From assembly GCA_029552245.1 (NCBI GenBank), contig JAKPDW010000027.1:38808-102807 (forward strand): a DNA stretch of 64,000 bases, read 5' to 3'. The notes beneath the pieces are model-generated. The model saw only the letters and a program-made list of their open reading frames with translations, ran no database searches and was not told the origin of the DNA. Positions within the stretch are counted from its first letter, which is position 1. Each line of letters opens with the position of its first letter. The translations under genes were made by a program, and so were the position numbers. Of this stretch, positions 37,683 through 47,115 are shown piece by piece. Source of the stretch: Deltaproteobacteria bacterium. Lineage in GTDB: Bacteria; Desulfobacterota; Desulfomonilia; UBA1062.

Positions 37683-38727
37683 CAGTGATCTCCCTTGCCA
37701 CTGCCTGCGCGTCGGTGCCGAGCCCCAGTTCCCTCATGCGTGTCGAGGCGGACTCGAGCCCCTCGGGGTCGGCCAGCCTCGCTGCGATCTCCCCGGCGAG
37801 ACGTTCGGCGGTGAGGTCCCGGTCGAGGATGAGCCAGCCTCCCCCCTTGTCCGCAACGTAGGCGCCGTTGAAGAGCTGGTGATCGTCAGCGGCGTACGGG
37901 TAGGGCGACATGATGGCCGGCACCCCCGCGTGCGAGAGCTCGGCCAGGCTGATCCCGCCGCAGCGGCACACGGCGAGCATCGCCCTGCTGTAGGCCCCGG
38001 CCATGTCGTCTATGAAGGGGACGACCTCGGCGTCCATGCCCTCGTATTCACCCTTGAGCCACCCGTAATCACGTTCTCCGCACTGGTGGGTCACCGGGAG
38101 GAGGATACCCCGTGACCTCAGTATCTTCACCGCCCCGGCGGCGGCCCTGTTGATGCTCGTGGCGCCGAGGCTGCCGCCGAGAACGAGCAACCTGTCCGCC
38201 CCGGGATCCCGCCTGACGCCCAGGAGCTCCTTCCTGAGCGGGTTTCCCACGATCCTGCACTTTGCGGGGGGGAAGCGTCGCCTGGCGTCCGGGAAGGACA
38301 GATACACCCGATCGACCAGGGGCGCAAGGATCCTGTTCGTGAGTCCCGGCACGCTGTTCTGTTCCTGGACGGCGAGCCTGCACCCCAGGGCCTTGCCGGC
38401 GAGCATGACCATGCCGGTGACGTACCCGCCGGTGCCCACGACCCATCCCGGCCTGAAGTCCGCCAGGATGCGCAGCGCCCTCGCAAGAGACGCCGTGTTC
38501 ACGAAGAGGGCCCGCACGAGGTTCGCAATCGACTTTCCCTTGACGCCCAAGGCCGGGATCCCCCTGAACGCCAGCCCGTAGGAGTGGGCTATGCGCCTCT
38601 CCATGCCGCCGGTGGTCCCCACGAAGAGGATCTCGGCGTCCGGCCTCACGTCCCGGACCGCCTGAGCGATGGCGACGGCCGGCATGACGTGGCCGCCCGT
38701 TCCCCCCGCTGTGACGACGATCCTCAT
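37675..38727 (-). CDS. murG: UDP-N-acetylglucosamine transferase MurG
   Basis: 350-residue GT28 enzyme that converts lipid I to lipid II on the inner face of the membrane. The N-terminal glycine motif VTAGGTGGHVMPAVAIA and the second LVLGGSLGATSINRA are present, as is CRCGGISLAEL in the donor site. The ATG at 38727 follows GGAGG and overlaps the ftsW stop (ATGA). Confidence 0.96.
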   Translation of the reverse strand: MRIVVTAGGTGGHVMPAVAIAQAVRDVRPDAEILFVGTTGGMERRIAHSYGLAFRGIPALGVKGKSIANLVRALFVNTASLARALRILADFRPGWVVGTGGYVTGMVMLAGKALGCRLAVQEQNSVPGLTNRILAPLVDRVYLSFPDARRRFPPAKCRIVGNPLRKELLGVRRDPGADRLLVLGGSLGATSINRAAAGAVKILRSRGILLPVTHQCGERDYGWLKGEYEGMDAEVVPFIDDMAGAYSRAMLAVCRCGGISLAELSHAGVPAIMSPYPYAADDHQLFNGAYVADKGGGWLILDRDLTAERLAGEIAARLADPEGLESASTRMRELGLGTDAQAVAREITDV

Positions 38728-39851
38728 AGCCTGGCCCTCCTCGACACGGACAGGACAAGCCCGCAGAGCGACATCGTCGAGATGAGGGTGGAGCCGCCGT
38801 AGCTGAAGAAGGGGAGCGGCAGGCCCTTGGTCGGGAGGAGGCAGAGCTCCACGCCCATGTTGATGATCGCCTGGAGGCCTACGAGGCTGACCGAGGCCAG
38901 CGCCGCGTAGTACCCGAACGCGTCGTTGGTGGCCTGGGCGATGGAGAAACCCCTCCAGATCCAGAGCCCGAAGAGGCAGGTGACGAGCAGCACGCCGAGG
39001 AAGCCTGTCTCCTCGCCCACGACCGCGAGGATGAAATCCGTGTGCGGCTCCGGCAGGTAGAAGAGTTTCTGGCTCCCTTCGCCGAGACCCGCACCGAGGA
39101 CGCCCCCGTTCGCGAACGCCACCATGGACTGGATGATCTGGTAGCCGGAGCCCAGCATGTCCTTCCACGGGTCCAGGAATGTTATGATCCTGACCCTCCG
39201 GTAGGGCTCCCAGAGCAGCCCGACGAGGCCCAACGGCAGGACCGTCCCGCAGAGGACGAGCAGGTGCTTGAGGGGCATCCCGCCCATGACGAGCATCCCC
39301 AGAGACCAGAGGCCTACGGTGGCGGCCGTCCCGAAATCGGGCTCCGCGAAGATGAGCAGGCAGACGACGGCCACGACGAGGAGCAACGGGAGGGCCCCGC
39401 GGGAGAAGTCGTGCATGAGGCGGCTCTTGCGCGAAAGGTGGTAGGCGAAGTACAACACGAGCGAGAGCTTCGCGAACTCAGAGGCCTGCACCACGAAGAA
39501 GCCGAGGTCGACCCACCGCTTCGCGTGTCCGCCCGCGCGGCCGATCCCGGGGATGAAGCAGCACACCAGGAGGATCACGGCGCAGGCGACCAGCGCGTAG
39601 ACGAGCTTGCCGCGAGCGAGCCTGCGGTAGTCCACGGCCATGGCCGCGATCATGGCGACGGCGCCGACGACCAGGTGGGCGAGGTGCCTGGCGAAGAGAC
39701 CCAGCCCGCTGCCCAGGCGTTCCTTGGAGATGAAGAAGCTCGACGACAGGATCATCACCGTGCCCATCATGATCAGGACCACGGTGACCAGGAAGAAGAT
39801 CACGTCGAAGTCTATCTCGAGGACGTGTGCAGCCTGATCCCTCGGACGCAT
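38724..39851 (-). CDS. ftsW: SEDS peptidoglycan polymerase FtsW
   Basis: 375-residue polytopic SEDS protein, about ten membrane helices, that polymerises septal glycan together with the FtsI transpeptidase. Recognisable segments include KRWVDLGFFVVQASEFAKL, VVGEETGFLGVL and GLPLPFFSYGGSTL near the C terminus. The ATG at 39851 with GAGGTG upstream overlaps murD by 40 bases, the longest overlap in the cluster. Confidence 0.95.
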   Translation of the reverse strand: MRPRDQAAHVLEIDFDVIFFLVTVVLIMMGTVMILSSSFFISKERLGSGLGLFARHLAHLVVGAVAMIAAMAVDYRRLARGKLVYALVACAVILLVCCFIPGIGRAGGHAKRWVDLGFFVVQASEFAKLSLVLYFAYHLSRKSRLMHDFSRGALPLLLVVAVVCLLIFAEPDFGTAATVGLWSLGMLVMGGMPLKHLLVLCGTVLPLGLVGLLWEPYRRVRIITFLDPWKDMLGSGYQIIQSMVAFANGGVLGAGLGEGSQKLFYLPEPHTDFILAVVGEETGFLGVLLVTCLFGLWIWRGFSIAQATNDAFGYYAALASVSLVGLQAIINMGVELCLLPTKGLPLPFFSYGGSTLISTMSLCGLVLSVSRRARL

Positions 39852-41107
39852 TCCCTGAACACCTCACCCCTGTGTGCGTAGCTGTTGAACATGTCGAAGC
39901 TCGCGCAGCCCGGGCTCAAGAGCACCGTGTCGCCCGGCCTGGATGCCTCGTATGCCAGCCTGACCGCCTCCTCCATGTCTCGCGCCCTGACGCACGGCAC
40001 GATTCCGCCCATCTCCCGCGATATGCGATCCGCCGCCTCGCCCATGACCACCGCCATCCGTATGAGCGGGCGGTACCTGAGCGCGATGTCCGAGAAGTCA
40101 CCCCCCTTGTCCTTGCCTCCCAGGATGAGCGTCACGGGGGTGCCGAGCGTGGACAGGGCCTTGTCCAGGGCCCCCACGTTGGTCGCCTTGGAGTCGTCCA
40201 CGAAGGTGACGCCGCCTATGGTGTCCACGCGCTCGTAGCGGTGATGGATCACCTTGAAACCCATGAACACCCGTTCCATGACGTCGACGTCCACCCCGAG
40301 GTACCTGCCCGCGATCGAGGCGGCGAGCATGTCTTCGATGACCCCCGAGCCCACGGCCTCGGCCGGCGGGACACGCGGACCGCCCCCGGCGATCGAGCCG
40401 GTGAACACGATCCTCCCCCCGTCCACGTACGCGCCGTCGCCTTCTGGGGCGCCGAGCGTCGAGAAGACGGCGGTCTTCGGCCTCAGGTGGAGCCCCTTCA
40501 GGTATGGGTCGTCGCCGCTGATGACGGCGATGTCGTCCGCAGTCTGGTTCTCGAAGATCCTGAGCTTGTAGTGTACGTACTCTTCCATGCTCCGGTAACG
40601 GTCGAGGTGGTCGGGCGTGATGTTCAGGCACACCGCGATCTTGGGCCTGAAGTTCTCGATCCATTCCAGCTGGAACGAGCTGATCTCGACGGCCAGGTAG
40701 TCCGGGTCCCTGTCGACCAGGGATATGAGCGGTGGCGAGATGTTGCCGCCGATGCCCGCGTCGTACCCCATGGCCTCGAGGATCATGTGGACGAGGGTGG
40801 TGGTCGTGGTCTTCCCGTTCGTCCCCGTGACGCCCACGATGGTGCCCCTGAGCATGGACGATGCGACCTCGATCTCCGAGAGCACCCTCTTCGCAGCGGC
40901 GAGGAGAGGGTGGTGCCTGGGTACCCCGGGGCTCGGGATCACGAGGTCTGCCTCTGCCATGTCGCGCTCGGTGGGGGGCCGCACCTCCATCCCGACATCC
41001 CGCGGGGGAGGCGACTCGTCCACGAGGATCACCTCGTGCCCCCTGGCTCTCATCACGCGGGCCGTCTCGAGCCCGGTGACGCCCGTCCCCCACACCACTA
41101 CGCGCAT
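39812..41107 (-). CDS. murD: UDP-N-acetylmuramoylalanine--D-glutamate ligase
   Basis: 431-residue Mur ligase adding D-glutamate. The N-terminal domain starts VVVWGTGVTGLETARV, the ATP site is IVGVTGTNGKTTTTTLV, and the central motif is NITPDHLDRY. The C-terminal domain contains TFVDDSKATNVGAL and VLLSPGCASFDMF. GGAGGGG precedes the ATG. The first codons overlap the short ORF at 41098-41232. Confidence 0.97.
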   Translation of the reverse strand: MRVVVWGTGVTGLETARVMRARGHEVILVDESPPPRDVGMEVRPPTERDMAEADLVIPSPGVPRHHPLLAAAKRVLSEIEVASSMLRGTIVGVTGTNGKTTTTTLVHMILEAMGYDAGIGGNISPPLISLVDRDPDYLAVEISSFQLEWIENFRPKIAVCLNITPDHLDRYRSMEEYVHYKLRIFENQTADDIAVISGDDPYLKGLHLRPKTAVFSTLGAPEGDGAYVDGGRIVFTGSIAGGGPRVPPAEAVGSGVIEDMLAASIAGRYLGVDVDVMERVFMGFKVIHHRYERVDTIGGVTFVDDSKATNVGALDKALSTLGTPVTLILGGKDKGGDFSDIALRYRPLIRMAVVMGEAADRISREMGGIVPCVRARDMEEAVRLAYEASRPGDTVLLSPGCASFDMFNSYAHRGEVFRECVRGIRLHTSSR

Positions 41108-41232
41108 GACTTCAGCCCCTCCAGCCTCTGCGAGATCTGGGCGATGATGGTTGATACCAGGGGGTCGGCCTGGTCCTGGTAGATGAGCAGGAGCGCCTTC
41201 AGGTAATCGATGGCTTCGGCGGAGTTCTGCAT
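41098..41232 (-). CDS. Small protein of unknown function between mraY and murD
   Basis: 44-codon ORF beginning MQNSAEAIDYL and ending RLEGLKSCA. It has its own ribosome binding site (CTGAGGTGAAGACC before the ATG), starts 5 bases after the mraY stop and overlaps murD by 10 bases, so it is built into the operon like a normal gene. The composition suggests one or two amphipathic helices with no signal, membrane segment or known motif; a single cysteine is next to the C terminus. I do not recognise a family. A leader whose translation only couples mraY to murD is an alternative to a functional protein. Confidence 0.55.
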   Translation of the reverse strand: MQNSAEAIDYLKALLLIYQDQADPLVSTIIAQISQRLEGLKSCA

Positions 41233-41237
41233 GGTCT

Positions 41238-42317
41238 TCACCTCAGTTTCAGGGTGGAGATGGCCACCATTGCCAGGAATATGGATATGATCCAGAACCG
41301 CACGATGATCTTCGGCTCGGGCCAGCCCTTGAGCTCGAAGTGGTGGTGGATCGGGGCCATGCGGAAGATCCTCTTGCCGTTGGTGACCTTGAAGAACCCC
41401 ACCTGGAGGATCACCGAGACCACCTCCAGGAAGAAGACCCCGCCCACGATGAGCATGAGCATCTCCTGCTTGGTCATGACCGCCACGGCGCCGAGGATCC
41501 CCCCGAGGCCGAGCGACCCCACGTCGCCCATGAACATCTGCGCCGGGTAGGTGTTGTACCAGAGGAAGCCCATGCCGGCGCCGACCAGGGCCCCCAGGAA
41601 CACGCTCAGCTCGCCCACCCCCGGGATGAACGGTACCTGGAGGTAGGTGGCCGCCTTGAAGTTGCCCGTGACGTAGGCGAACGCGATGTACGTCGCGGCC
41701 GCGATGGTGCAGGGGCCTATGGCGAGCCCGTCCAGGCCGTCGGTCAGGTTCACGGCGTTGGCGGTGCCCACGATGACGAACATGACGAACGGGACATACA
41801 GCGGCCCGAGGTCGAGGCGCACGCGCTTGAAGAACGGGATCGCGATGGTGTCGTCGAAGCCGGCGGTGGAGACGAGCGCCACCCCCACCGCGGCGGCCAC
41901 CGCGAACTCGATGGCGAGGCGCAGCTTGCCGGGCAGGCCGCGCATGTTCCCCTTGACGGTCTTGATGTAGTCGTCGATGAAGCCGAGGAGCGCGTAGCTC
42001 ACGAGCACGGCGAGCCCGAGCCACACGTATATGCTGGATGGGTTCACCCACAGGAGCGTGGAGACGACGATGGCCGACGCTATGAGAATGCCGCCCATGG
42101 TCGGCGTCCCCGACTTTTCCTTGTGGGTCTTCGGCGTGTGGCCGTTGATCCGTTCCCTGAGGCTCAGCTTGGTCATCTGCTCCATGAACCAGGGCCCGAG
42201 CAGCAGGGTGATCAGGAGGGCCGTGATGGTGGCGTAGATCGTCCTGAACGTGATGTACTTGAAGACGTTGAACGCCGTGAACGTCGTGTGGAGGGGGTAG
42301 AGGAGGAGGTAGAGCAT
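41238..42317 (-). CDS. mraY: Phospho-N-acetylmuramoyl-pentapeptide transferase
   Basis: 359-residue, ten-helix membrane enzyme that makes lipid I from UDP-MurNAc-pentapeptide and undecaprenyl phosphate. The conserved segments are [24 protein letters not shown] with the catalytic aspartates, [33 protein letters not shown] and the [15 protein letters not shown]-terminal motif. AGGTGG lies upstream of the ATG, one base after the murF stop. Confidence 0.98.
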   Translation of the reverse strand: MLYLLLYPLHTTFTAFNVFKYITFRTIYATITALLITLLLGPWFMEQMTKLSLRERINGHTPKTHKEKSGTPTMGGILIASAIVVSTLLWVNPSSIYVWLGLAVLVSYALLGFIDDYIKTVKGNMRGLPGKLRLAIEFAVAAAVGVALVSTAGFDDTIAIPFFKRVRLDLGPLYVPFVMFVIVGTANAVNLTDGLDGLAIGPCTIAAATYIAFAYVTGNFKAATYLQVPFIPGVGELSVFLGALVGAGMGFLWYNTYPAQMFMGDVGSLGLGGILGAVAVMTKQEMLMLIVGGVFFLEVVSVILQVGFFKVTNGKRIFRMAPIHHHFELKGWPEPKIIVRFWIISIFLAMVAISTLKLR

Positions 42318-42318
42318 G

Positions 42319-43692
42319 TCAGGCCACCTGCTTGAGCTGGTTGACCACCTGGTCGAGCTCGAGGGCGCGCGAGGCCTTCACGAGGACCATGGCGTCCTTG
42401 TCGAACACGTCCTGGAGGTTGTGGAGGATCTCGCTCTTGGTGTGCACCCTGAAGACGTCCCGGCCCGCCATGCCCGCGGCGACGGCGGCGGAACACACGA
42501 CGTCCGCCATCTCGCCTATGCACACCAGGCGGTCTATCCCAAAGGCGGCCACCCACCTGCCGAGCTCCTCGTGCCAAAATGCCGCGTCGCCGCCCAGTTC
42601 CAGCATGTCCCCGAGCACGGCCACCTTGAAGGTGTGCGGCGACTCGGCGAGCATGGACAGGGCCGCCTTCATCGAGGCCGGGTTCGCGTTGTAGCAGTCG
42701 TTGATGATGGTGAGGTGGTCGGAGATCACGATCTCCGAGCGCATGCCCGGGAACCTCGCCGTGCGTATCCCCTCGGCTATGACCTCGGGGTCCATGTTGA
42801 GCGCGACCGCGCAGGCGCAGGCCCCGAGGGCGTTGATCACGTTGTGCATGCCAGGCAGCGGCACGTGGACCTGGATGGGTTTGCCCGCGAGGTCGACGTC
42901 TATGTCCGAGCCGTCGAGACCTCTGTGCCTGATCCCCGTGAGGGAGATGTCGGCCTTCGTGGTGTGCGAGAAGGTGATCCGCTGGAGCTGGGGCGGGATC
43001 TCCACCCCGTCCATGTACTCGAGCGAGGGGTTGATGACCGCACAGCCGCACTTGGCCGTGTTCCTGAAGATGGCCTGCTTCTCCCTGATGATGCCGGAGA
43101 TGCTCCTGAGCCCGCTCAGGTGCACGGGGTTGATGTTCGTGATGATGGACACGAGGGGCCTCGTGATGGAGGAGAGGCGGTCGATCTCGCCGAAGCGGTT
43201 CGTCCCCATCTCGATGACCGCGAACTCGTGGTCCGGCCTCAGCGAGAGCAGGGTCAGGGGGACGCCCACGAGGTTGTTGTAGTTCTTCTCCGTCTTCAGG
43301 CACGGCCCTGCAAGGGACAGGATGGACGCGCACAGCTCCTTGACCGTGGTCTTGCCCGTGGAACCGGTGACCCCCACGATGGCGACGTCGTGTCGCCCCC
43401 TCACGCCTGCCGCGATGTCGCCGAGGGCCTGCAGGCTGTCTTCCACGGATATGATCACCCCGCCCGCACGCGGTATCTCCTCCATGACCACGGCCCCCGC
43501 GGCCCCTCTCTCCAGCGCCTGCGACACGTACGCGTGCCCGTTGAACCGCTCTCCCCTGAGCGCCACGAAGAGCTCGCCCGGGCCGATGCTCCTGCTGTCG
43601 GTGGACACCCCCGTGAACACGGTGTCGATGTCGCCCGAGAGGAGATACCCGTCCGTGAAGGCGACGACGTCCCTTGCGCTTATGCCGTTCAT
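42319..43692 (-). CDS. murF: UDP-N-acetylmuramoyl-tripeptide--D-alanyl-D-alanine ligase
   Basis: 457-residue Mur ligase that adds the D-Ala-D-Ala dipeptide. It shows [25 protein letters not shown] in the substrate domain, the ATP site [15 protein letters not shown], and [11 protein letters not shown]. The C-terminal domain includes [24 protein letters not shown] precedes the ATG at 43692, which overlaps the murE stop (ATGA). Confidence 0.97.
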   Translation of the reverse strand: MNGISARDVVAFTDGYLLSGDIDTVFTGVSTDSRSIGPGELFVALRGERFNGHAYVSQALERGAAGAVVMEEIPRAGGVIISVEDSLQALGDIAAGVRGRHDVAIVGVTGSTGKTTVKELCASILSLAGPCLKTEKNYNNLVGVPLTLLSLRPDHEFAVIEMGTNRFGEIDRLSSITRPLVSIITNINPVHLSGLRSISGIIREKQAIFRNTAKCGCAVINPSLEYMDGVEIPPQLQRITFSHTTKADISLTGIRHRGLDGSDIDVDLAGKPIQVHVPLPGMHNVINALGACACAVALNMDPEVIAEGIRTARFPGMRSEIVISDHLTIINDCYNANPASMKAALSMLAESPHTFKVAVLGDMLELGGDAAFWHEELGRWVAAFGIDRLVCIGEMADVVCSAAVAAGMAGRDVFRVHTKSEILHNLQDVFDKDAMVLVKASRALELDQVVNQLKQVA

Positions 43693-45137
43693 CGATCTTC
43701 CTCCCCGAGGAATGACCTCACGCACGCGCGGTCGTCGAAGGGGATCTTCGTCGTTCCCACGATCTGGTAGTCCTCGTGGCCCTTGCCCGCGATCACGAGG
43801 CAGTCGTCCGCACGCATCTCGGAGACGGCCCGCGCGATGGCCATAGCGCGGTCTGGCTCCACGTGGACGTTCGAGCCGCCTGGGATCCCGGCCAGGATCT
43901 CGCCGATGATGGCCTCGGGGTCCTCGGTGCGGGGGTTGTCGGAGGTGACGAAGACCAGGTCGGCCCTGCCTGCGGCGATGGAGCCCATGACAGGCCTCTT
44001 GGTGCGGTCGCGGTCGCCCCCGCACCCGAAGACCACGATGAGCCTGCCCTTCGTGAAGGCCTTCGCGTCCTTGAGCACTGTGTCGAGCGCATCGGGCGTG
44101 TGCGCGTAATCGACGAGGATGGTGAGTCCCCTCCTGTTGGGAACGGGTTCCATCCTCCCGGGCACGCCCGTCAGCGCCGCGATGCCCGCGGATATGCCCT
44201 CGTTCGTGCACCCCATCGCCTGGCACGCGCCTACCGCGGCCATGATGTTCGCCGCGTTCATCGCGCCCCTGAGCCGGCTTTTCAGCGCGATCTCGCCCCT
44301 CGGGGTGGCGAGCTCCAGGGAAAGGCCTTCGGGGGTGTTCTCCATGGAGACGGGGTGGATGGGGGCATGCTCGTCGAACCCGAATTCGACGGCCTGGGGG
44401 ATCTCCGAGGCGAGCCGTCTCCCGTACGGGTCGTCCCCGTTGACGACCGCGGTCCCTTCCAGGTGCTCGGTGAAGAGCCTGCGCTTGGCCGAAAAGTAGC
44501 TCTCCATGTCGTGGTGGTAGTCGAGGTGGTCCTGGCTGAGGTTCGTGAACACCGCGCACTCGAACGCGATACCCAAGACCCTGTCCTGGTCGAGCGCGTG
44601 CGAGCTCACCTCCATCACGCACGCCTGTGCGCCCGAGGCCGCCATGCCGTCGAGGAGCTCGTACAGGTCCACCGGCCCCGGCGTCGTGAGCGTGGAAGAC
44701 AGGCGGCCCTGCGGGTGTCGCACCTCGATGGTGCCGATGAGACCGCACGGGATGCCCTCCACCTTGAGGATCGACTCCACCAGGTAGGTGGTGGTGGTCT
44801 TGCCGTTCGTGCCCGTCACGCCGATCATCCTCACCCCCTTGGCGCGGGGGTGAAGCAGGCCGAGGATGGTCTTCAGGGCCACCTTCGTGTCCGGCACGGT
44901 CACGAAGGTGGCGCCTCCGAGGTCCTCAGCGCGGCCGGCGTTGCATACCACGAGCGAGGCCCCGCGGCTGACGGCGTCGCCGATGAACAGGTGGCCGTCC
45001 GTGGTGCTCCCCTCGAGCGCTATGAAGGCGTCGCCCGGGGCGACCCTCTTGGAGTCGGCACGAAGGGCGCCAAACGGTACGTCCGGGCCCGAGACCACCG
45101 CGTCTCTCAGTGCCGCTGCAAGCTCGGAAGCCCTCAT
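43689..45137 (-). CDS. murE: UDP-N-acetylmuramoyl-tripeptide synthetase (MurE)
   Basis: 482-residue Mur ligase adding the third stem residue. It has LRADSKRVAPGDAFIAL, the ATP motif MIGVTGTNGKTTTTYLVE, NLSQDHLDYHHDMESYFSAK with the carbamylated lysine context, and VDYAHTPDAL. SDNPRTEDPEAI contains the DNPR-type motif typical of meso-diaminopimelate-adding enzymes, so DAP is the likely substrate. The ATG at 45137 follows GGGAGG and overlaps the ftsI stop. Confidence 0.96.
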   Translation of the reverse strand: MRASELAAALRDAVVSGPDVPFGALRADSKRVAPGDAFIALEGSTTDGHLFIGDAVSRGASLVVCNAGRAEDLGGATFVTVPDTKVALKTILGLLHPRAKGVRMIGVTGTNGKTTTTYLVESILKVEGIPCGLIGTIEVRHPQGRLSSTLTTPGPVDLYELLDGMAASGAQACVMEVSSHALDQDRVLGIAFECAVFTNLSQDHLDYHHDMESYFSAKRRLFTEHLEGTAVVNGDDPYGRRLASEIPQAVEFGFDEHAPIHPVSMENTPEGLSLELATPRGEIALKSRLRGAMNAANIMAAVGACQAMGCTNEGISAGIAALTGVPGRMEPVPNRRGLTILVDYAHTPDALDTVLKDAKAFTKGRLIVVFGCGGDRDRTKRPVMGSIAAGRADLVFVTSDNPRTEDPEAIIGEILAGIPGGSNVHVEPDRAMAIARAVSEMRADDCLVIAGKGHEDYQIVGTTKIPFDDRACVRSFLGEEDR

Positions 45138-46840
45138 TGCCCGGCCTCCCTCCCGGCGACCCGCATGTTCGGGTTGAGCTCCATGATGGTGGCGCACTGG
45201 GTCACGATGTCCCTGAAGAGCGGGCAGGCGACCACGCTCGCGTAGTAGCCGCCCCGCGGTTCGTTGATGCAGACCATCATGGTCACCCTCGGCCTGCCCG
45301 AGGCGTCGATGACCCCGCCGATGAACGACGAGACGTAATCACCCTTGACGTAGGTGCCCGTGAGCTGGTCCACCTTCTGCGCCGTGCCTGTCTTGCCGAA
45401 GACCTCGAAGGTCGGCACCGCTGCCGCTTCCCCCGTCCCGCCCTTGGAGGTCACCGACTTCATGACCCCCAGGATCTGGGCGCTCGTCTGCTCGGAGATC
45501 GCCCTGCGCAGGAGCAGGGAACTCGTCTCGGTGACGACCTTGTGCTTGGCGTCCGCCTTCTTCGCGACGAGATAGGGCCTCACCACCATCCCGCCGTTGA
45601 TCATGGCGTTGAATGCGGTGAGGAGCTGTATCCCGGTGACCGCGAACCCCTGGCCGAAGGAGATGTTCGCCTTGTCGACCGCCCTCCAGGAGCCGGGATT
45701 GCGGATGGATGCCCTCGGTTCGCCGGGGAAGTCGATCCCGGTGGGGTCGACCAGGCCGAACTCGCTCAGGCACTCGTACATGTCGGACGCCCTGAGCTGG
45801 TCCGTGAGCTTGGCTATGCCGATGTTGCTGCTGTACTTGATGATGTCGGTCACGCCCAGCCATCCGTATTTTTCGTGGTCGTGGATGGTGACCCTGTGGA
45901 AGGTGTAGGCGCCGTTTTCGCAGTAGATGCTCTTGGAGAGGTCGAACAGCTTCTTTTCCAGCCCCCAGCTGACCCAGAGGGGCTTTATCACGCTGCCCGG
46001 CTCGAACACGTGGGTTACGGCCATGTTCGTGTGGCCGGCAAGGCTCCTGAAGCTCGTGAGGTTGGGGTCGAAGCTCGGGTAGGAGGCCAGCGCCAGGATC
46101 TCGCCGGTGATCGGGTTGGATATGATGACGAACCCCGACTCCGCGTTGCGATCGACGACGGTCTTCTTCAGCATCTCGTAGGCCACGTGCTGGATCCTCC
46201 GGTCGACGGTGAGCCAGAGCGTTGCGCCGTCCTGGTTGTTGTCGGGCGCCACGCCGCGGGCGTAGATGATCCTTCCCTTGCCGTCCTTGTTCACGGTGAT
46301 CCTGCGATCCTGCCCCCTGAGGGTCGAGTCGTAGGAGAGCTCGATGCCCTCCAGGCCTTTCCCGTCGATGCCCACGATGCCTATGAGGTTGGCCATGGAC
46401 TCGCTCTCGGGGTAGAAGCGCTTGGCCTCGTCGAAGAAGGAGAGACCGTCGATGCCGAGCTTCTTGACCTGCTTCGCCACACTCGGGTCGACCTGCCTCT
46501 TGATCCACGTGAACGCCTTGTCCTGGGAGAGTCTCTTCTCGAGCGAGCGCCTGTCGAGGGAGAGGATGCGCGCCAGGCGGGCCGATGCCTCCCTCGGGTT
46601 GGTGATGGCCTTGGGGTTCGCGGCGATCGACTTGACGGGGACGCTCTCGGCAAGCGGCTGGTTGTTCCGGTCGAAGATGGCCCCGCGGTTGGGGGTGAGC
46701 TCAACGATGCGCTCGTACTTCTTGTTCGCCCTGTCGATGATCTCCTCGGAGCGCACGACCTGGAACTCGAAGGCGCGGATCGCCAGGATCCCCAGGGTGG
46801 CGAGCATGACGGTCTGGATGATCCTCACTCGTTTGACCAT
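45134..46840 (-). CDS. ftsI: Septal peptidoglycan transpeptidase (PBP3/FtsI-like)
   Basis: 568-residue class B penicillin-binding protein. One N-terminal membrane helix (about 8-24) is followed by the PBP dimerisation domain (RGAIFDRNNQPLAES). In the transpeptidase domain the active-site serine is in EPGSVIKP (SxxK as SVIK), SSN is in YSSNIGIAK, and KTG is in FGKTGTAQK. There is no PASTA domain. ATG at 46840 is taken as start with GGTGGTGT upstream; longer readings to 47338 are in-frame noise over ftsL. It overlaps ftsL by 16 bases. Confidence 0.95.
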   Translation of the reverse strand: MVKRVRIIQTVMLATLGILAIRAFEFQVVRSEEIIDRANKKYERIVELTPNRGAIFDRNNQPLAESVPVKSIAANPKAITNPREASARLARILSLDRRSLEKRLSQDKAFTWIKRQVDPSVAKQVKKLGIDGLSFFDEAKRFYPESESMANLIGIVGIDGKGLEGIELSYDSTLRGQDRRITVNKDGKGRIIYARGVAPDNNQDGATLWLTVDRRIQHVAYEMLKKTVVDRNAESGFVIISNPITGEILALASYPSFDPNLTSFRSLAGHTNMAVTHVFEPGSVIKPLWVSWGLEKKLFDLSKSIYCENGAYTFHRVTIHDHEKYGWLGVTDIIKYSSNIGIAKLTDQLRASDMYECLSEFGLVDPTGIDFPGEPRASIRNPGSWRAVDKANISFGQGFAVTGIQLLTAFNAMINGGMVVRPYLVAKKADAKHKVVTETSSLLLRRAISEQTSAQILGVMKSVTSKGGTGEAAAVPTFEVFGKTGTAQKVDQLTGTYVKGDYVSSFIGGVIDASGRPRVTMMVCINEPRGGYYASVVACPLFRDIVTQCATIMELNPNMRVAGREAGQ

Positions 46841-47115
46841 AGGTACACCACCTGCTCCGGCCTGGGGGGCGTGAGCCCCAGGTCTTTCTGCGCGATCGCC
46901 TCGAGCCGCTTCGGGCTCTTGAGCGTGGAGATCTCGATGCGCAGCGCCCTGTTCTGGCTCGCGAGCTGTTCCATGCGTGCCTGTTCCCGGCTGAGCGCGT
47001 AGCCCAGCTCGATCACCTGGTGCCTGGACCACACGTGCACCGACGCCCAGAAGGCCAGCGACGAGACCATCACGAGCAGGGGGCCGAGCATCCTCTTGAG
47101 GTCCGCCGACGTCAT
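46825..47115 (-). CDS. ftsL: FtsL-like division protein
   Basis: 96-residue bitopic protein: a short N terminus, one membrane helix (about 10-28), then a periplasmic coiled coil (SREQARMEQLASQNRALRIE). The C-terminal PKRLEAIAQKDLGLTPP is typical of FtsL. Position between rsmH and ftsI and the ATGA overlap with rsmH support the name. It forms a complex with FtsB and FtsQ. Confidence 0.88.
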   Translation of the reverse strand: MTSADLKRMLGPLLVMVSSLAFWASVHVWSRHQVIELGYALSREQARMEQLASQNRALRIEISTLKSPKRLEAIAQKDLGLTPPRPEQVVYLWSNE

